A stretch of DNA of 30,327 nt. It comes from a bacterium. Its GTDB lineage: Bacteria; Lindowbacteria; 2-12-FULL-62-27. Within the stretch, counting starts at the first letter, position 1. Each line of letters begins with the position of its first letter. Below the pieces are notes generated by a model. That model was not told where the DNA came from and ran no database searches. It saw only the letters and a list, made by a program, of their open reading frames with translations. Below, in pieces: positions 15,508 through 23,770 of the stretch. A program made the position numbers and the translations under genes. The DNA is taken from NCBI GenBank assembly GCA_016202645.1, contig JACQOF010000036.1:1-30327 (forward strand). The letters are read 5' to 3'.

Positions 15508-16952
15508 CAGATTTTTTTGAGCACGCCGGTTTCTTTGTTGAAGTCCCGGATCTGCCGGTCCCATTTCGGGCCCTGTTGGAAAACATCCGTCCAGAAGGCC
15601 GGGTCCCAGAGCCGGTTCAGGTCTTCGCTCGATTTGCCCTGCTGTTCGACCCAGGTGAAATATTTCAGATTGTGAATGCGCTTCTGGCCGTAGTAACCGA
15701 GTTCCTGCACGTGATCGATCCCCGCGCCGTCCAAATAACGCGCCCGGTCGTAGAGCGCGTGCTTCCTCTCGTAGGCGCCGCTCTCATGCCGCAGTTCCTC
15801 CAGGCGGGACTTGTAGAGATCGGAGGAGTCGGTGAAGATCGTGAAGACCACGTCCTTTTCGCCGAGCTCGAAAAATTTGGCGAGCTTGACGGCGCTGAGC
15901 ATGTTCGAAATGCCGGAGATCCCCAGAAGCGGCAGGCGGTCGAGAAACGCCGGCGGGAGGCCGTCCTCCTTGAGTTGTTGGAGGCCCGCCGGTTCGTTGA
16001 ACAGGCGCAAGAGACGCATGCAGGCTTCGTCGTCGATGCCGATCACCGCGTCGGTGTTCCGCGCGTTGTGGATCCACGGCACGTGTTTGTCCCCGATCCC
16101 CTCGATCCGGTGGGCGCCGAAGCCGTTGTAGAGAAGCGTCGGGCACTGGAGAGCCTCCGAGGCGGCGACTTTGACGTGCGGGAATTTGGTCCGGAGGTAA
16201 TCCCCCGCGGCGATGGTGCCCGCCGAGCCGGTCGCCGAGACGTAACCGGCCAGGCGCAGGCCCGAACCGGCGTCCGCGAACGCCTCTTCGATGGCCGGGC
16301 CCGTCACTTCGTAATGCCAGACGGGATTGCCGAACTCGTCGAACTGGTTGAAGATCACGCATTCGGGCCGCGTCCGGCGGATTTCCCAGCACTTGTCGTA
16401 TATTTCTTTCACGTTCGATTCCGTCCCCGGCGTCGCGATCACTTCCGCGCCGATCTCCTTCAGCCACTCGAAGCGCTCGCGGCTCATGCCTTCCGGCAAA
16501 ATCGCCACGGGCGTGCAGTCGAGCAGCGCCGAGTCGAAGGCGCCGCCGCGGCAGTAGTTGCCGGTCGACGGCCAGACCGCTTTCTGGGTCGTCGGATCGA
16601 ATTCGCCGTTCACCAGACGCGGCGCGAGACACCCGAAGGCCGCGCCGACTTTGTGGGCGCCGGTCGGAAAAAATTTCCCGACCAACCCGATCACCCGGGC
16701 GCGGACGCCCGTGAGGGACGGGGGGATTTCCAAAGTGTTGACCCTGCCGAAGAGTCCGGTCTTTACGTCATTTTTCCAGGTGATCCGGAACAGGTTCAGC
16801 GGATCGACGTCCCAGAGGCCGATTTTCGGAAGGCGCTTCTGGATGGCCGCCGCAATCTTGCCGGGACTGCGCATCTCTTCAAACGTCGGAATGACCACCT
16901 TCCGCTCCCGGCACCGGGCGATGGTCTTCTTGAGCACTGCTGGTCGGGACAT
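15507..16952 (-). CDS. PLP-dependent enzyme, fold type II (cysteine/threonine synthase-like)
   Basis: A 481-residue pyridoxal-phosphate enzyme of the tryptophan-synthase-beta/cysteine-synthase fold. The Schiff-base lysine is K101 in PTGAHKVGAAF, and the phosphate-binding loop is ATGSAGTIAAG (about residue 250). It is longer than cysteine synthases (about 310) and has an extra N-terminal region of about 80 residues. It fits a class usually annotated as pyridoxal-5-phosphate-dependent protein beta subunit, and I cannot name the substrate. The ATG at 16952 has AGGAGG 11 nt upstream. It is the first gene of the panBC operon, its stop overlapping panB. A role feeding pantothenate synthesis is possible but unproven; fold-type-II enzymes are not expected to be aspartate decarboxylases. 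Confidence 0.8.
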   Translation of the reverse strand: MSRPAVLKKTIARCRERKVVIPTFEEMRSPGKIAAAIQKRLPKIGLWDVDPLNLFRITWKNDVKTGLFGRVNTLEIPPSLTGVRARVIGLVGKFFPTGAHKVGAAFGCLAPRLVNGEFDPTTQKAVWPSTGNYCRGGAFDSALLDCTPVAILPEGMSRERFEWLKEIGAEVIATPGTESNVKEIYDKCWEIRRTRPECVIFNQFDEFGNPVWHYEVTGPAIEEAFADAGSGLRLAGYVSATGSAGTIAAGDYLRTKFPHVKVAASEALQCPTLLYNGFGAHRIEGIGDKHVPWIHNARNTDAVIGIDDEACMRLLRLFNEPAGLQQLKEDGLPPAFLDRLPLLGISGISNMLSAVKLAKFFELGEKDVVFTIFTDSSDLYKSRLEELRHESGAYERKHALYDRARYLDGAGIDHVQELGYYGQKRIHNLKYFTWVEQQGKSSEDLNRLWDPAFWTDVFQQGPKWDRQIRDFNKETGVLKKI

Positions 16953-16987
16953 GGATCCGTATTCCTCCTGGTCGCGTCTCAATTCAT

Positions 16988-17003
16988 CCGGCCGCCAGGC
17001 CGG
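16988..17003 (-). promoter_or_regulatory. GC-rich hairpin in the leader of the PLP-enzyme/pan operon
   Basis: Perfect inverted repeat with 6-bp arms and a 4-nt loop (CCGGCC, TGGC, GGCCGG). It lies between the predicted -10 (17010-17015) and the ribosome binding site, within a leader of about 50 nt. No U-run follows, so it is not a standard terminator. It could stabilise the mRNA or affect initiation. Confidence 0.45.
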
Positions 17004-17009
17004 GGGGGC

Positions 17010-17037
17010 ACTCTATCATGAGTCCGGATTGCGTCAA
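17010..17037 (-). promoter_or_regulatory. Promoter of the PLP-enzyme/panBC/cyclase operon
   Basis: Minus strand: -35 TTGACG (17032-17037), 16-bp spacer, -10 TAGAGT (17010-17015). The start codon lies nearly 60 nt downstream behind an AGGAGG site, so this operon has a conventional leader, unlike several neighbouring genes. Confidence 0.65.
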
Positions 17038-17060
17038 TGGACGAACAACGCACGGGAGGG

Positions 17061-17852
17061 TCAGGCTGTACCGATCAACTCGATTTTCATCGTCAGACGG
17101 ACTTCGCTCGCCGGCTTGACCTCCAGGCGGTCCCTGGACCGAAAGATCGAGCCGAGACTTGCCGCCCAGGGCTCCACGCAAAGATAGTCCGGCCGGTCGG
17201 ACCAGACCACGAGGCGGGAATGCTGACGGAGAAATTCGCCGCCCGGCGTCATCCGCACCCGGCCCAGGTCGGGGATGTCAAGATCCACCCTCTGCGGCAT
17301 GAAAAATAGAGAATCGTCCAGCCGGTAATTTTGCAGCTCAAATCCCATGATGTTGGTCCGAACCTCCGCGCGGCGGCCGGCGGGAATGGCGAAGTACGGA
17401 TGAAGACCGGGGGCTGTCGGGATCGGGACCGCGGAGGGATTCTGGATCGTCCAGAAATAGGCTAGGGAGGTCGCGCCGAGGTCGATCTGCACCCGCAGAT
17501 CAAAATCAAACGGATACTTCAGGCGGGTTTCCCGGCTGACGCTCAGCCGGAATTGAGCTGACGTCCGGTCCGGCGCGACGGATACGGTCTCCCACCGCAT
17601 GTCACGCGCGAATCCATGCTGGGGCAGATTAAACTCGGGCTGGGTCTCATCCAGTTTTCCGGCATTCGGAAAGAGAACGGGAATGCCCCCGCGGCGCTTC
17701 TCCTTGCCGTTCACATCGATCATGCCTTCGGGATAGAGGACGTTCTTTCCGCCGACCGAAAAGGCCGCGACGGACATCCCCTCTTCAGGTTTGATCGTCG
17801 CTGCGGCCGCGCCCGCTTTTAACTGAACCGCACCACCGGGGTTCTCAGACAT
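17061..17852 (-). CDS. Aldose 1-epimerase family protein (hexose-6-phosphate epimerase-like)
   Basis: Interconverts alpha and beta anomers of a sugar or sugar phosphate; the YeaD-like branch acts on glucose-6-phosphate. It has 263 residues, normal for that branch. Motifs are GGIPVLFPNAGKL (near residue 55), LPQHGFARDMRW with a probable substrate or catalytic histidine, GLHPYFAI with a second histidine, and LCVEPWAA with the catalytic glutamate near residue 225. The ATG at 17852 has no Shine-Dalgarno sequence and follows a -10-like TAGAGT by 8 nt. It is divergent from the SDR gene. Which sugar it uses cannot be told from sequence. Confidence 0.85.
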   Translation of the reverse strand: MSENPGGAVQLKAGAAAATIKPEEGMSVAAFSVGGKNVLYPEGMIDVNGKEKRRGGIPVLFPNAGKLDETQPEFNLPQHGFARDMRWETVSVAPDRTSAQFRLSVSRETRLKYPFDFDLRVQIDLGATSLAYFWTIQNPSAVPIPTAPGLHPYFAIPAGRRAEVRTNIMGFELQNYRLDDSLFFMPQRVDLDIPDLGRVRMTPGGEFLRQHSRLVVWSDRPDYLCVEPWAASLGSIFRSRDRLEVKPASEVRLTMKIELIGTA

Positions 17853-17860
17853 CGGGGCCG

Positions 17861-17907
17861 ACTCTAACTGATTTTTTCATTGCCTTCCACCCCGCGTCTG
17901 ATATAGT
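17861..17907. promoter_or_regulatory. Divergent overlapping promoters for the epimerase and SDR genes
   Basis: Plus strand (SDR): -35 TTGCCT (17880-17885), 16-bp spacer, -10 TATAGT (17902-17907), 7 nt to the ATG. Minus strand (epimerase): -10 TAGAGT (17861-17866), 8 nt to the ATG, with only a weak -35 near 17884-17889. The two -35 regions overlap, so the genes may compete for polymerase. Both start codons lack ribosome binding sites. Confidence 0.65.
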
Positions 17908-17914
17908 CCACGGC

Positions 17915-18709
17915 ATGGGCGTCAATTTGCTGAAGGATAAAGTGGTCATCATCACCGGGGCGTCGGGCGGGATCGGCGCGGCCCTCGCGCGGGAGCTGGC
18001 CGGCCGCAAGGCCAGCCTGATTCTGGTGGCGCGGCGCGAGGGACAGCTGACGGCCCTCAAGGTGGATCTTCTCCGGAACAACGGCAACGCGAGCGTTTCC
18101 TTCTACCCCATGGACATCACCGACCCGGCCGCTGTCGACAGCATGATCGCGGACGTCCACCGCCGGTTTTTCCGAATCGACATTCTCATCAACAACGCCG
18201 CCTACGGCATCAACGGGCGGTTTGAGAACGTGCCGATGGAGGAGGAACGGCGGATTTTCGACACCAACCTCTTCGCGGCTGTTCACCTCATGAAAAAAGT
18301 TCTTCCCATCATGTGCCAACAGGGGGGCGGAAAAATCATGAATATCGGGTCCGTGGTCGGCCACCGCGCCATGCCCCTCATGTCGTCCTACAGCGCGACC
18401 AAGTTCGCCCTCAAGGCTTACACCGAGGCGATCCGGATCGAGTACGCGAAAAAAGGCGTTGAGATCATGTACGCCAGCCCGGGATACACGCAGTCCAATT
18501 TTCTCGAACATGAAAAAAAATTCGGCGAGGAGCGGCGGCGCGGGGTCAAGCACGCGCCCATGCCCGGCTCCGTCTGCGCGCGGAAACTGGTCGATGCCCT
18601 CCTCAAAAACAACCGCGACACCATCCTTACCACCTTTGGAAAAACCAGCCTGATCATCAACCGCTTCATGCCCGGGCTTGTCGACCGCGTCCTGCTCTCT
18701 CGGGTTTAA
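17915..18709 (+). CDS. Short-chain dehydrogenase/reductase (classical SDR)
   Basis: NAD(P)-dependent oxidoreductase of 264 residues. The Rossmann motif TGASGGIG is at residues 15-22, NNAAYG at about 91, the catalytic serine in NIGSVVG and YSATK (Tyr-x-x-x-Lys) near residues 155-159, then PGYTQSNF. All catalytic residues are present. The arginine after strand beta-2 (VARREGQL) hints at NADP preference. The substrate is not recognisable. The C-terminal extension after residue 215 resembles DltE/YqjQ-type SDRs that act on lipids, but that is a weak inference. The ATG at 17915 is 7 nt past a good -10 box, so the mRNA is probably leaderless. Confidence 0.88.
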   Translation: MGVNLLKDKVVIITGASGGIGAALARELAGRKASLILVARREGQLTALKVDLLRNNGNASVSFYPMDITDPAAVDSMIADVHRRFFRIDILINNAAYGINGRFENVPMEEERRIFDTNLFAAVHLMKKVLPIMCQQGGGKIMNIGSVVGHRAMPLMSSYSATKFALKAYTEAIRIEYAKKGVEIMYASPGYTQSNFLEHEKKFGEERRRGVKHAPMPGSVCARKLVDALLKNNRDTILTTFGKTSLIINRFMPGLVDRVLLSRV

Positions 18710-18724
18710 AAAAAATATTCATAT

Positions 18725-18752
18725 TTGAAGCCGCGCCGCACTGCGATATAAT
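18725..18752 (+). promoter_or_regulatory. Promoter of the orphan histidine kinase
   Basis: -35 TTGAAG (18725-18730), 16-bp spacer, consensus -10 TATAAT (18747-18752). The start codon follows after only 6 nt with no room for a ribosome binding site. An A-tract after the SDR stop lies just upstream and may act as an UP-like element. Confidence 0.7.
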
Positions 18753-18758
18753 ACGGGC

Positions 18759-20645
18759 ATGAGGCGGAGCTCGGGGGCGGGCCTGTTCGGCACGATTCAT
18801 CAGAAAATCCAGCTGAGCGTCATGTTGCTCATTCTGCTCTTGACCATTTCCGTCACATGGGCCGCGGTATGGGTCATCCGCAGAAACACCTTTGATTCGG
18901 TCTCCAAAAGCGTCCGCCAAGACGCGCGGGCGCTTCAACTCGTCCACGCCCACCGGGAACATGAACTGCGGGCCCGCACGCGATTTCTGGCCGCCGAACC
19001 CAAAATCATCGCGGCCCTCGGCACTCCGGACATAGATCGGCCCACCCTCCAGCACTTGATCGACGAACTTCGGACCGAGGTCGATTTGGATCTGTTGATG
19101 ATCGTCGGGCTTGACCCGGACGCATCGGCGGCGTCAGTCCGGGAAGGGCCCGCGCCGGGCAGGCCGGACTGGCTGATCACCGGGGCCGGGCGCGCCGAGA
19201 GCGGCTACCTCGACGCGGGTCCCCGCGTCGTGCGGGCGGTGGCGGCGCCGGTCGAAATCGGCGGGATGACGCTCGGATCGGTTGTGATCGGCGAATTCAT
19301 CGACCGGTCATATCTCGAGTCCGTCCGGCCCCTCATCGCCTCCGATATTCTGCTGTGCCGGGATGAAACCGGTGAGAAAAGCCGGCCCCTGGCAAGCACG
19401 ATCCGGCGCCTGGATCCCGAAATGATTCTGAGCGCCGTTTCAGGTCCGGCGCGGGCGGAGGCACAGAAGATCCGGCTGTCCATCGGGCCCGACGAGGAGG
19501 ATTTTCTTGTCGAGTCGGTATCCCTCGACCCGCATCTGACCGGATTCTTTCTGAAATCTCTCGCGGACGCCGAATCCGCCTCATGGCAATTCCTCCGGTG
19601 GGCCGTGCTCATCGCCGCCGCGTTTTTAATCCTCGCCGGGATCGGCGTAAGCCGCCTCGCCGGAGCGATCACCCGGCCGATCCTCCAGCTGATGCGGGGA
19701 ACCGAGTCGATCGCGGAGGGCAGGCTGGACGCGCGGACCGATATTCCCGGGCCGGATGAACTGCGCCGACTCAGCCAGTCCTTCAACGCCATGGCCGAAC
19801 GGATCGCGCATCTGCTGAAATCCGAGGAGGAGGCCAGGACGCGACTCGAGGAACGCGTGAAAGACCGGACCGCGGAACTGGTGGAGGCCAACCAGATGCT
19901 GGTCCAGGCCCACCAACAGCTCAAGGAACAGACCTCGCGGATGATCCGCTACGAAAAACTCGCCAGCGTCGGAACCCTCGCCGCCGGGCTGGCGCACGAA
20001 CTGAACAATCCCCTGACGGTCATCCTCGGGCGCGCACAGGTGTTCGCCGATACGCGGACGAATGCCCACGACCGGATCCTGGCGCTGGCGATGGCGCGGG
20101 AGGCCAAACGCTGCGCGGAAATCGTCGAAAGCATGCTGAGGTTCGCCAGCCGGGAAAGTCTCAGGCGCATTTCGTCCGACCTGAACGTGACCATCGACCT
20201 GGCGCTGAGTCTGTTGAAACTGGATACGCAGTTTCAAAATATTCAGATCGTCAAATTCTACGACGAGCGCCTCCCGCGCACTCTGATCGACGAGACCCTC
20301 ATGGAGCGGGTCGTCGTGAACGTCGCCCTGAACGCCCTGCAGGCCATGCGGGACGACCGGGGGTCGGGGACCCTGACGGTCCGGACGGGGACGGAGGGCG
20401 GAATGATCTGGATGAAGTTTACCGACGACGGCCCCGGGATACCGCCCGAAATCTCAGAGAAAGTATTTGATCCGTTCTTCACCACGAAGGAAGTCGGAAA
20501 GGGGCGCGGACTCGGGCTCAGCGTCGCGCACGGAATCGTGGAACAGCACGGCGGCCGGATATTCGTGGAACGGTCCGGACCGGACGGAACGACCGTCGCC
20601 GTCGAACTGCCGGTCCTGAGCGCGACGGCACTGGAAAGAAAGTAA
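18759..20645 (+). CDS. Membrane sensor histidine kinase (orphan)
   Basis: A 628-residue kinase. Membrane segment 1 is at residues 18-40, a periplasmic sensor of about 235 residues (41-278) follows, membrane segment 2 is at 279-300, then HAMP (about 300-352), a coiled coil (353-395), and HisKA with H413 in GLAHELNNPLTVI. The HATPase domain has NVALNALQAM (N box), DDGPGIPP (G1), DPFFTTK (F box) and GRGLGLSVAHGI (G2). It looks fully active. The sensor region shows no recognisable CHASE or PAS signature but has the helix-plus-sheet feel of a CACHE domain. No response regulator is adjacent. The gene ends 5 bp from the converging ABC permease gene. Confidence 0.92.
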   Translation: MRRSSGAGLFGTIHQKIQLSVMLLILLLTISVTWAAVWVIRRNTFDSVSKSVRQDARALQLVHAHREHELRARTRFLAAEPKIIAALGTPDIDRPTLQHLIDELRTEVDLDLLMIVGLDPDASAASVREGPAPGRPDWLITGAGRAESGYLDAGPRVVRAVAAPVEIGGMTLGSVVIGEFIDRSYLESVRPLIASDILLCRDETGEKSRPLASTIRRLDPEMILSAVSGPARAEAQKIRLSIGPDEEDFLVESVSLDPHLTGFFLKSLADAESASWQFLRWAVLIAAAFLILAGIGVSRLAGAITRPILQLMRGTESIAEGRLDARTDIPGPDELRRLSQSFNAMAERIAHLLKSEEEARTRLEERVKDRTAELVEANQMLVQAHQQLKEQTSRMIRYEKLASVGTLAAGLAHELNNPLTVILGRAQVFADTRTNAHDRILALAMAREAKRCAEIVESMLRFASRESLRRISSDLNVTIDLALSLLKLDTQFQNIQIVKFYDERLPRTLIDETLMERVVVNVALNALQAMRDDRGSGTLTVRTGTEGGMIWMKFTDDGPGIPPEISEKVFDPFFTTKEVGKGRGLGLSVAHGIVEQHGGRIFVERSGPDGTTVAVELPVLSATALERK

Positions 20646-20650
20646 GCCCA

Positions 20651-21472
20651 TCACGCCGCCTTCTGCCGCAGCACGGCGGCGACGAGCAGCGCCGCCCCCT
20701 GTAGAACGATGATCATGGGCCCGGACGGGCGGTCATAGGAAAGCCATAGTCCCGCGACGCTCAAGAGAACGCTCAACGCCCAGCCGAACAGGAGGCGGGT
20801 CCGGAATACGTTGGTGAAGAGCGAAGAGATCAGCGACGGCACGATGAGAAACGTAAAGACCAGCAGCACGCCCGCGAGCTGGACCGACGACGTGACCACA
20901 ACGCCGAACGTCACGTAAAAAAGAAAATCCCACCAGCGGACCCGAAGACCCGACCGTTCCGCCTCGTCGGGCGTGAACGTGATCGCGAAGAACGGTTTTC
21001 GAAAGAAAAAGTGGATCGCGCCGACCGCGGCGTAGATCATCGCGATCGCGGCGACTTCATCGGCCCTCACCCAGACGATACTGCCCTCGAGCAGGTCTTT
21101 CAAATGTTCCGCCCCATGCGGCGACTTGTCGAGCACGAGAATGGCGGCGGCGCTGGAGACGACAAAAATCACGCCGATAAAAGCCTCCTGGGGCTGCTTG
21201 CTCTTTTTGAGGCGGGACAGCGCGAAGAGCGCCGCGCCGGCGACGGTGAATCCGAGCGAGCAGAGATAGGCGGGCGTTGTGTGCGGGTCGTATCCATACA
21301 AAAACGCTGCGGCGTAGCCGAGGGCCGAAATCTGCGCCAGGGCCAGATCGACAAAGATGACTTTGCGCTCCAGCACGTGAATGCCCAGATAGGCGTGGAT
21401 GCCGGCAAGGATAAAACAGGCGAGGGCCGGAAGGAGCATGTACTGAATCGGAGTGATCGCCGCCGATTCCAT
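20651..21472 (-). CDS. ABC-3 family metal permease (ZnuB/MntB-like)
   Basis: Inner-membrane permease for zinc or manganese import, 273 residues from the ATG at 21472, which overlaps the stop of the binding-protein gene (TGATG). It has about eight membrane segments. Typical stretches are LERKVIFVDLALAQISALG (cytoplasmic coupling region, residues 35-53), GVIFVVSSAAAILVLDK, and VQLAGVLLVFTFLIVPSLIS near the end. Last gene of the operon. The partner ATPase (ZnuC/MntA) is not found in this window. Confidence 0.9.
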   Translation of the reverse strand: MESAAITPIQYMLLPALACFILAGIHAYLGIHVLERKVIFVDLALAQISALGYAAAFLYGYDPHTTPAYLCSLGFTVAGAALFALSRLKKSKQPQEAFIGVIFVVSSAAAILVLDKSPHGAEHLKDLLEGSIVWVRADEVAAIAMIYAAVGAIHFFFRKPFFAITFTPDEAERSGLRVRWWDFLFYVTFGVVVTSSVQLAGVLLVFTFLIVPSLISSLFTNVFRTRLLFGWALSVLLSVAGLWLSYDRPSGPMIIVLQGAALLVAAVLRQKAA

Positions 21473-22491
21473 CAAATGCCGGCCAGAATCTCGTCAAAGA
21501 GCGAAAAGAAATCCGCTGCGCCGGCGGCGCCATTCACGTTCGCCGGAACAACAACCGTTCTCGCGCCCGACATCGACGCGACACGGCCGGAAATGGTGTT
21601 GACTTCGAACGGCGCCAGAATGATGACGCGGACGCCTTCTGATTTCATCTGAGCCAATAGTCTGTCCCGGTGGGCCGCCGACGGCTGTATGCCGGGCTTT
21701 TCCTCAATGGTGTTTCGAACGTCCAGCCCGAACGTCTGCGACAGATAACTCCATGCCTTGTGATACGAGACCACACGCAGTCCGCGCAGAGCCGCGCTCT
21801 CCTTCATCCAGCCGCCGAGCAGGTCTCCGGCTTTTTTGGAGGCCAGAAAGGAATGGAATGTCCCGCGGCGGACTTCGCCGGCGAGAAACTCTCCGCCGAA
21901 TTTTTCGACCAGCGCCTTCCCGAACATCCGGTCGTAGACTTTGCCGGAAAACGCCTCCAGGTTTCGATCGTAGTCTGCGGCGCGCTCCGGGTCCACCCGC
22001 TTGAGCCCGGCGGCGATGTTGGCCGCCAGGATCGGTCCGTTCAGCGGGCTCAACCAGACGTGCGGATTTCCGGACGGATGGATGTCGCCTTCGGCGCGCG
22101 TGAGTTTTTCCGGAACTTCGAGCACCGGCACGCCGGCCGACGCGTAGACGTGACCCGCGGCGCCGGGATTCACGGCGCTGTTGCCGGCGCTTTCCAAAAC
22201 CCGCTCGGTCCACAATTCAAGCTGCAATCCCATTTCGACAAACAAATCCGCGCGCGACACCGTTGCGATCAGACTCGGACGCGGAATCACGTAGTGCGGG
22301 TCCTCCGTGCCCTTCGCCAGCGTCTGCACGACAACGTGCTGTCCGCCAACCTGCCGGACAATGTCTCCCAACACCGGCAATGTCGCCGCCACGCGGACTT
22401 CCGCAAGCGCCGCCGGGGACGAGAGCGCCATCCATGCGGTTAGAATCGAAATGAAAAGCCGCGACAAGGCTGCGATTGTCCATTGTCCCAT
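21472..22491 (-). CDS. Periplasmic metal-binding protein (ZnuA/TroA-like)
   Basis: Solute-binding protein of a cluster A-I metal ABC importer, 339 residues with a signal peptide (about 1-30, ending SPAALAEV). Expected metal ligands are visible: His in GTEDPHYV (about 66), His in GNPHVWLSP (about 148), and His in VSYHKAW (about 225). The usual fourth ligand, Asp or Glu near the end, is not obvious: the place reads VVVPANVNGAAG. A three-His site is common in zinc-binding members. There is no long His-rich loop. The ATG at 22491 has AAGGGGG about 8 nt upstream. It follows the porin gene by 12 bp. Confidence 0.9.
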   Translation of the reverse strand: MGQWTIAALSRLFISILTAWMALSSPAALAEVRVAATLPVLGDIVRQVGGQHVVVQTLAKGTEDPHYVIPRPSLIATVSRADLFVEMGLQLELWTERVLESAGNSAVNPGAAGHVYASAGVPVLEVPEKLTRAEGDIHPSGNPHVWLSPLNGPILAANIAAGLKRVDPERAADYDRNLEAFSGKVYDRMFGKALVEKFGGEFLAGEVRRGTFHSFLASKKAGDLLGGWMKESAALRGLRVVSYHKAWSYLSQTFGLDVRNTIEEKPGIQPSAAHRDRLLAQMKSEGVRVIILAPFEVNTISGRVASMSGARTVVVPANVNGAAGAADFFSLFDEILAGI

Positions 22492-22503
22492 GATGGTTCC
22501 CCC

Positions 22504-23718
22504 TTATTTGCTGAACCAGTACGGTTCAGCCGGATGTGACCCGAACACAAACGTGATCTGGGCGTAAACGGTGGAAAGATCCGCGCCGGGCAGGCCGCCG
22601 ATCTCCGGGCCGGAGACATTCTGGTATTCATAGCCAAGGCGCAGACGCAAAAATTCGGTCGTGTAATAGGAGATGAAGCCGCCGACTTTTCGTTCCACCC
22701 GGTCCCTGTTGTCGAGGACCTGGGCCATGTCGTACCGGCCGCCGACGAACCAACGCTGATAGGGCTGGACTTGGGCAAGGCCGTAAGCGCCCCATGCGGT
22801 GCGGCGGTCGAGCTGGGCCGTCGGATCCTCCCGGTTCATGTAGAAGTATTCTCCCTGAACCACCATCGACCACAATCCTTTCGGCTGAGGGGGCCGCCAT
22901 TTGTAGAGAAAATCTCCGCCCAGAATTTCGTTTGTGTGATGGACGTTGTTCGTCACACGCTTGCCGACCATGTAACTCGTTCCCAATTCAAGAAAACTTT
23001 CGTCATCCAATTCCATGAAGTACTTCCCGCGGCCCAGAAACGCCGGGTCGCGGGAATTGTCCCCGCCAAACTGCGTCGTATTCTCCCCGTTGAACGCTTC
23101 GGCCGTCAGCGTAAGCGCGCGGCCCAGAGATCCCAGCGGCGTCACGTAATCGAAGGAGACGCCCATCTCGGTCATCCCTTCCTCACCCAAAAATTGCTGG
23201 ATTGGCAAAGGCAGGGTGGGCTGGGGAAGGTCGTGCAGATGCAGGCGGTTCAAAATCCCGAAGGAGGTTTTGAACTTTCCGGCTTTCGCGGTCATCCCGC
23301 GCGGCAGCCTGGTGAATGTGATGTAGCCCTCCTCGACGGCAATCGTCGTCGGTTGGGTAGGAAGATCCTCCTGGCCGATCGCGACGATGAACACGCCCTT
23401 GGCGTATGGGTCGACGTCCGCCCGAAGATCAAGCTCGACTTCCCGCAGGTTGAACCGGTCGGAGAGTTCTCTCGTCCCGTCGTCGTTCAAAACGGGCCGG
23501 TTGTCGATGCGGCCGACAAAGTCTCCAAAAGCGGTGAGACGGGGATTCAGTTCATTTCCGCGAAACGCCGGGGCTTTTGAGGCCTGCCGCTCGAGGTCCG
23601 TCAGCCGCTTCTGCAGGGCTTGAATTTCCTCTCGGGAAACATCGTCCGCGCCGAAGACCGGCCCGGACGAACAGCAAACTATGGCGGACATGAGTATCCG
23701 CCGGATGAAACCATTCAT
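22504..23718 (-). CDS. Outer-membrane porin linked to metal uptake
   Basis: A 404-residue secreted protein starting at the ATG at 23718 (MNGFIRRILMSAIV), with GGGAGG about 8 nt upstream. The signal peptide ends at PVFGA; then comes a short coiled coil (REEIQALQKRLTDLERQ) that may bind the cell wall, and a long run of alternating strands rich in Tyr, Phe and Gly typical of 16-strand porins (for example ADVDPYAKGVFIVAIGQ, GFISYYTTEFLRLRLGYEYQN). It ends SHPAEPYWFSK, so the usual terminal Phe is two residues in. Position before a ZnuA-like protein suggests it carries metal or a metal complex across the outer membrane. Confidence 0.8.
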   Translation of the reverse strand: MNGFIRRILMSAIVCCSSGPVFGADDVSREEIQALQKRLTDLERQASKAPAFRGNELNPRLTAFGDFVGRIDNRPVLNDDGTRELSDRFNLREVELDLRADVDPYAKGVFIVAIGQEDLPTQPTTIAVEEGYITFTRLPRGMTAKAGKFKTSFGILNRLHLHDLPQPTLPLPIQQFLGEEGMTEMGVSFDYVTPLGSLGRALTLTAEAFNGENTTQFGGDNSRDPAFLGRGKYFMELDDESFLELGTSYMVGKRVTNNVHHTNEILGGDFLYKWRPPQPKGLWSMVVQGEYFYMNREDPTAQLDRRTAWGAYGLAQVQPYQRWFVGGRYDMAQVLDNRDRVERKVGGFISYYTTEFLRLRLGYEYQNVSGPEIGGLPGADLSTVYAQITFVFGSHPAEPYWFSK

Positions 23719-23770
23719 GATAACACCTCCCACATTTTCCGGCCCGCATGAGGCGGGCGGTCAGAAAAAA

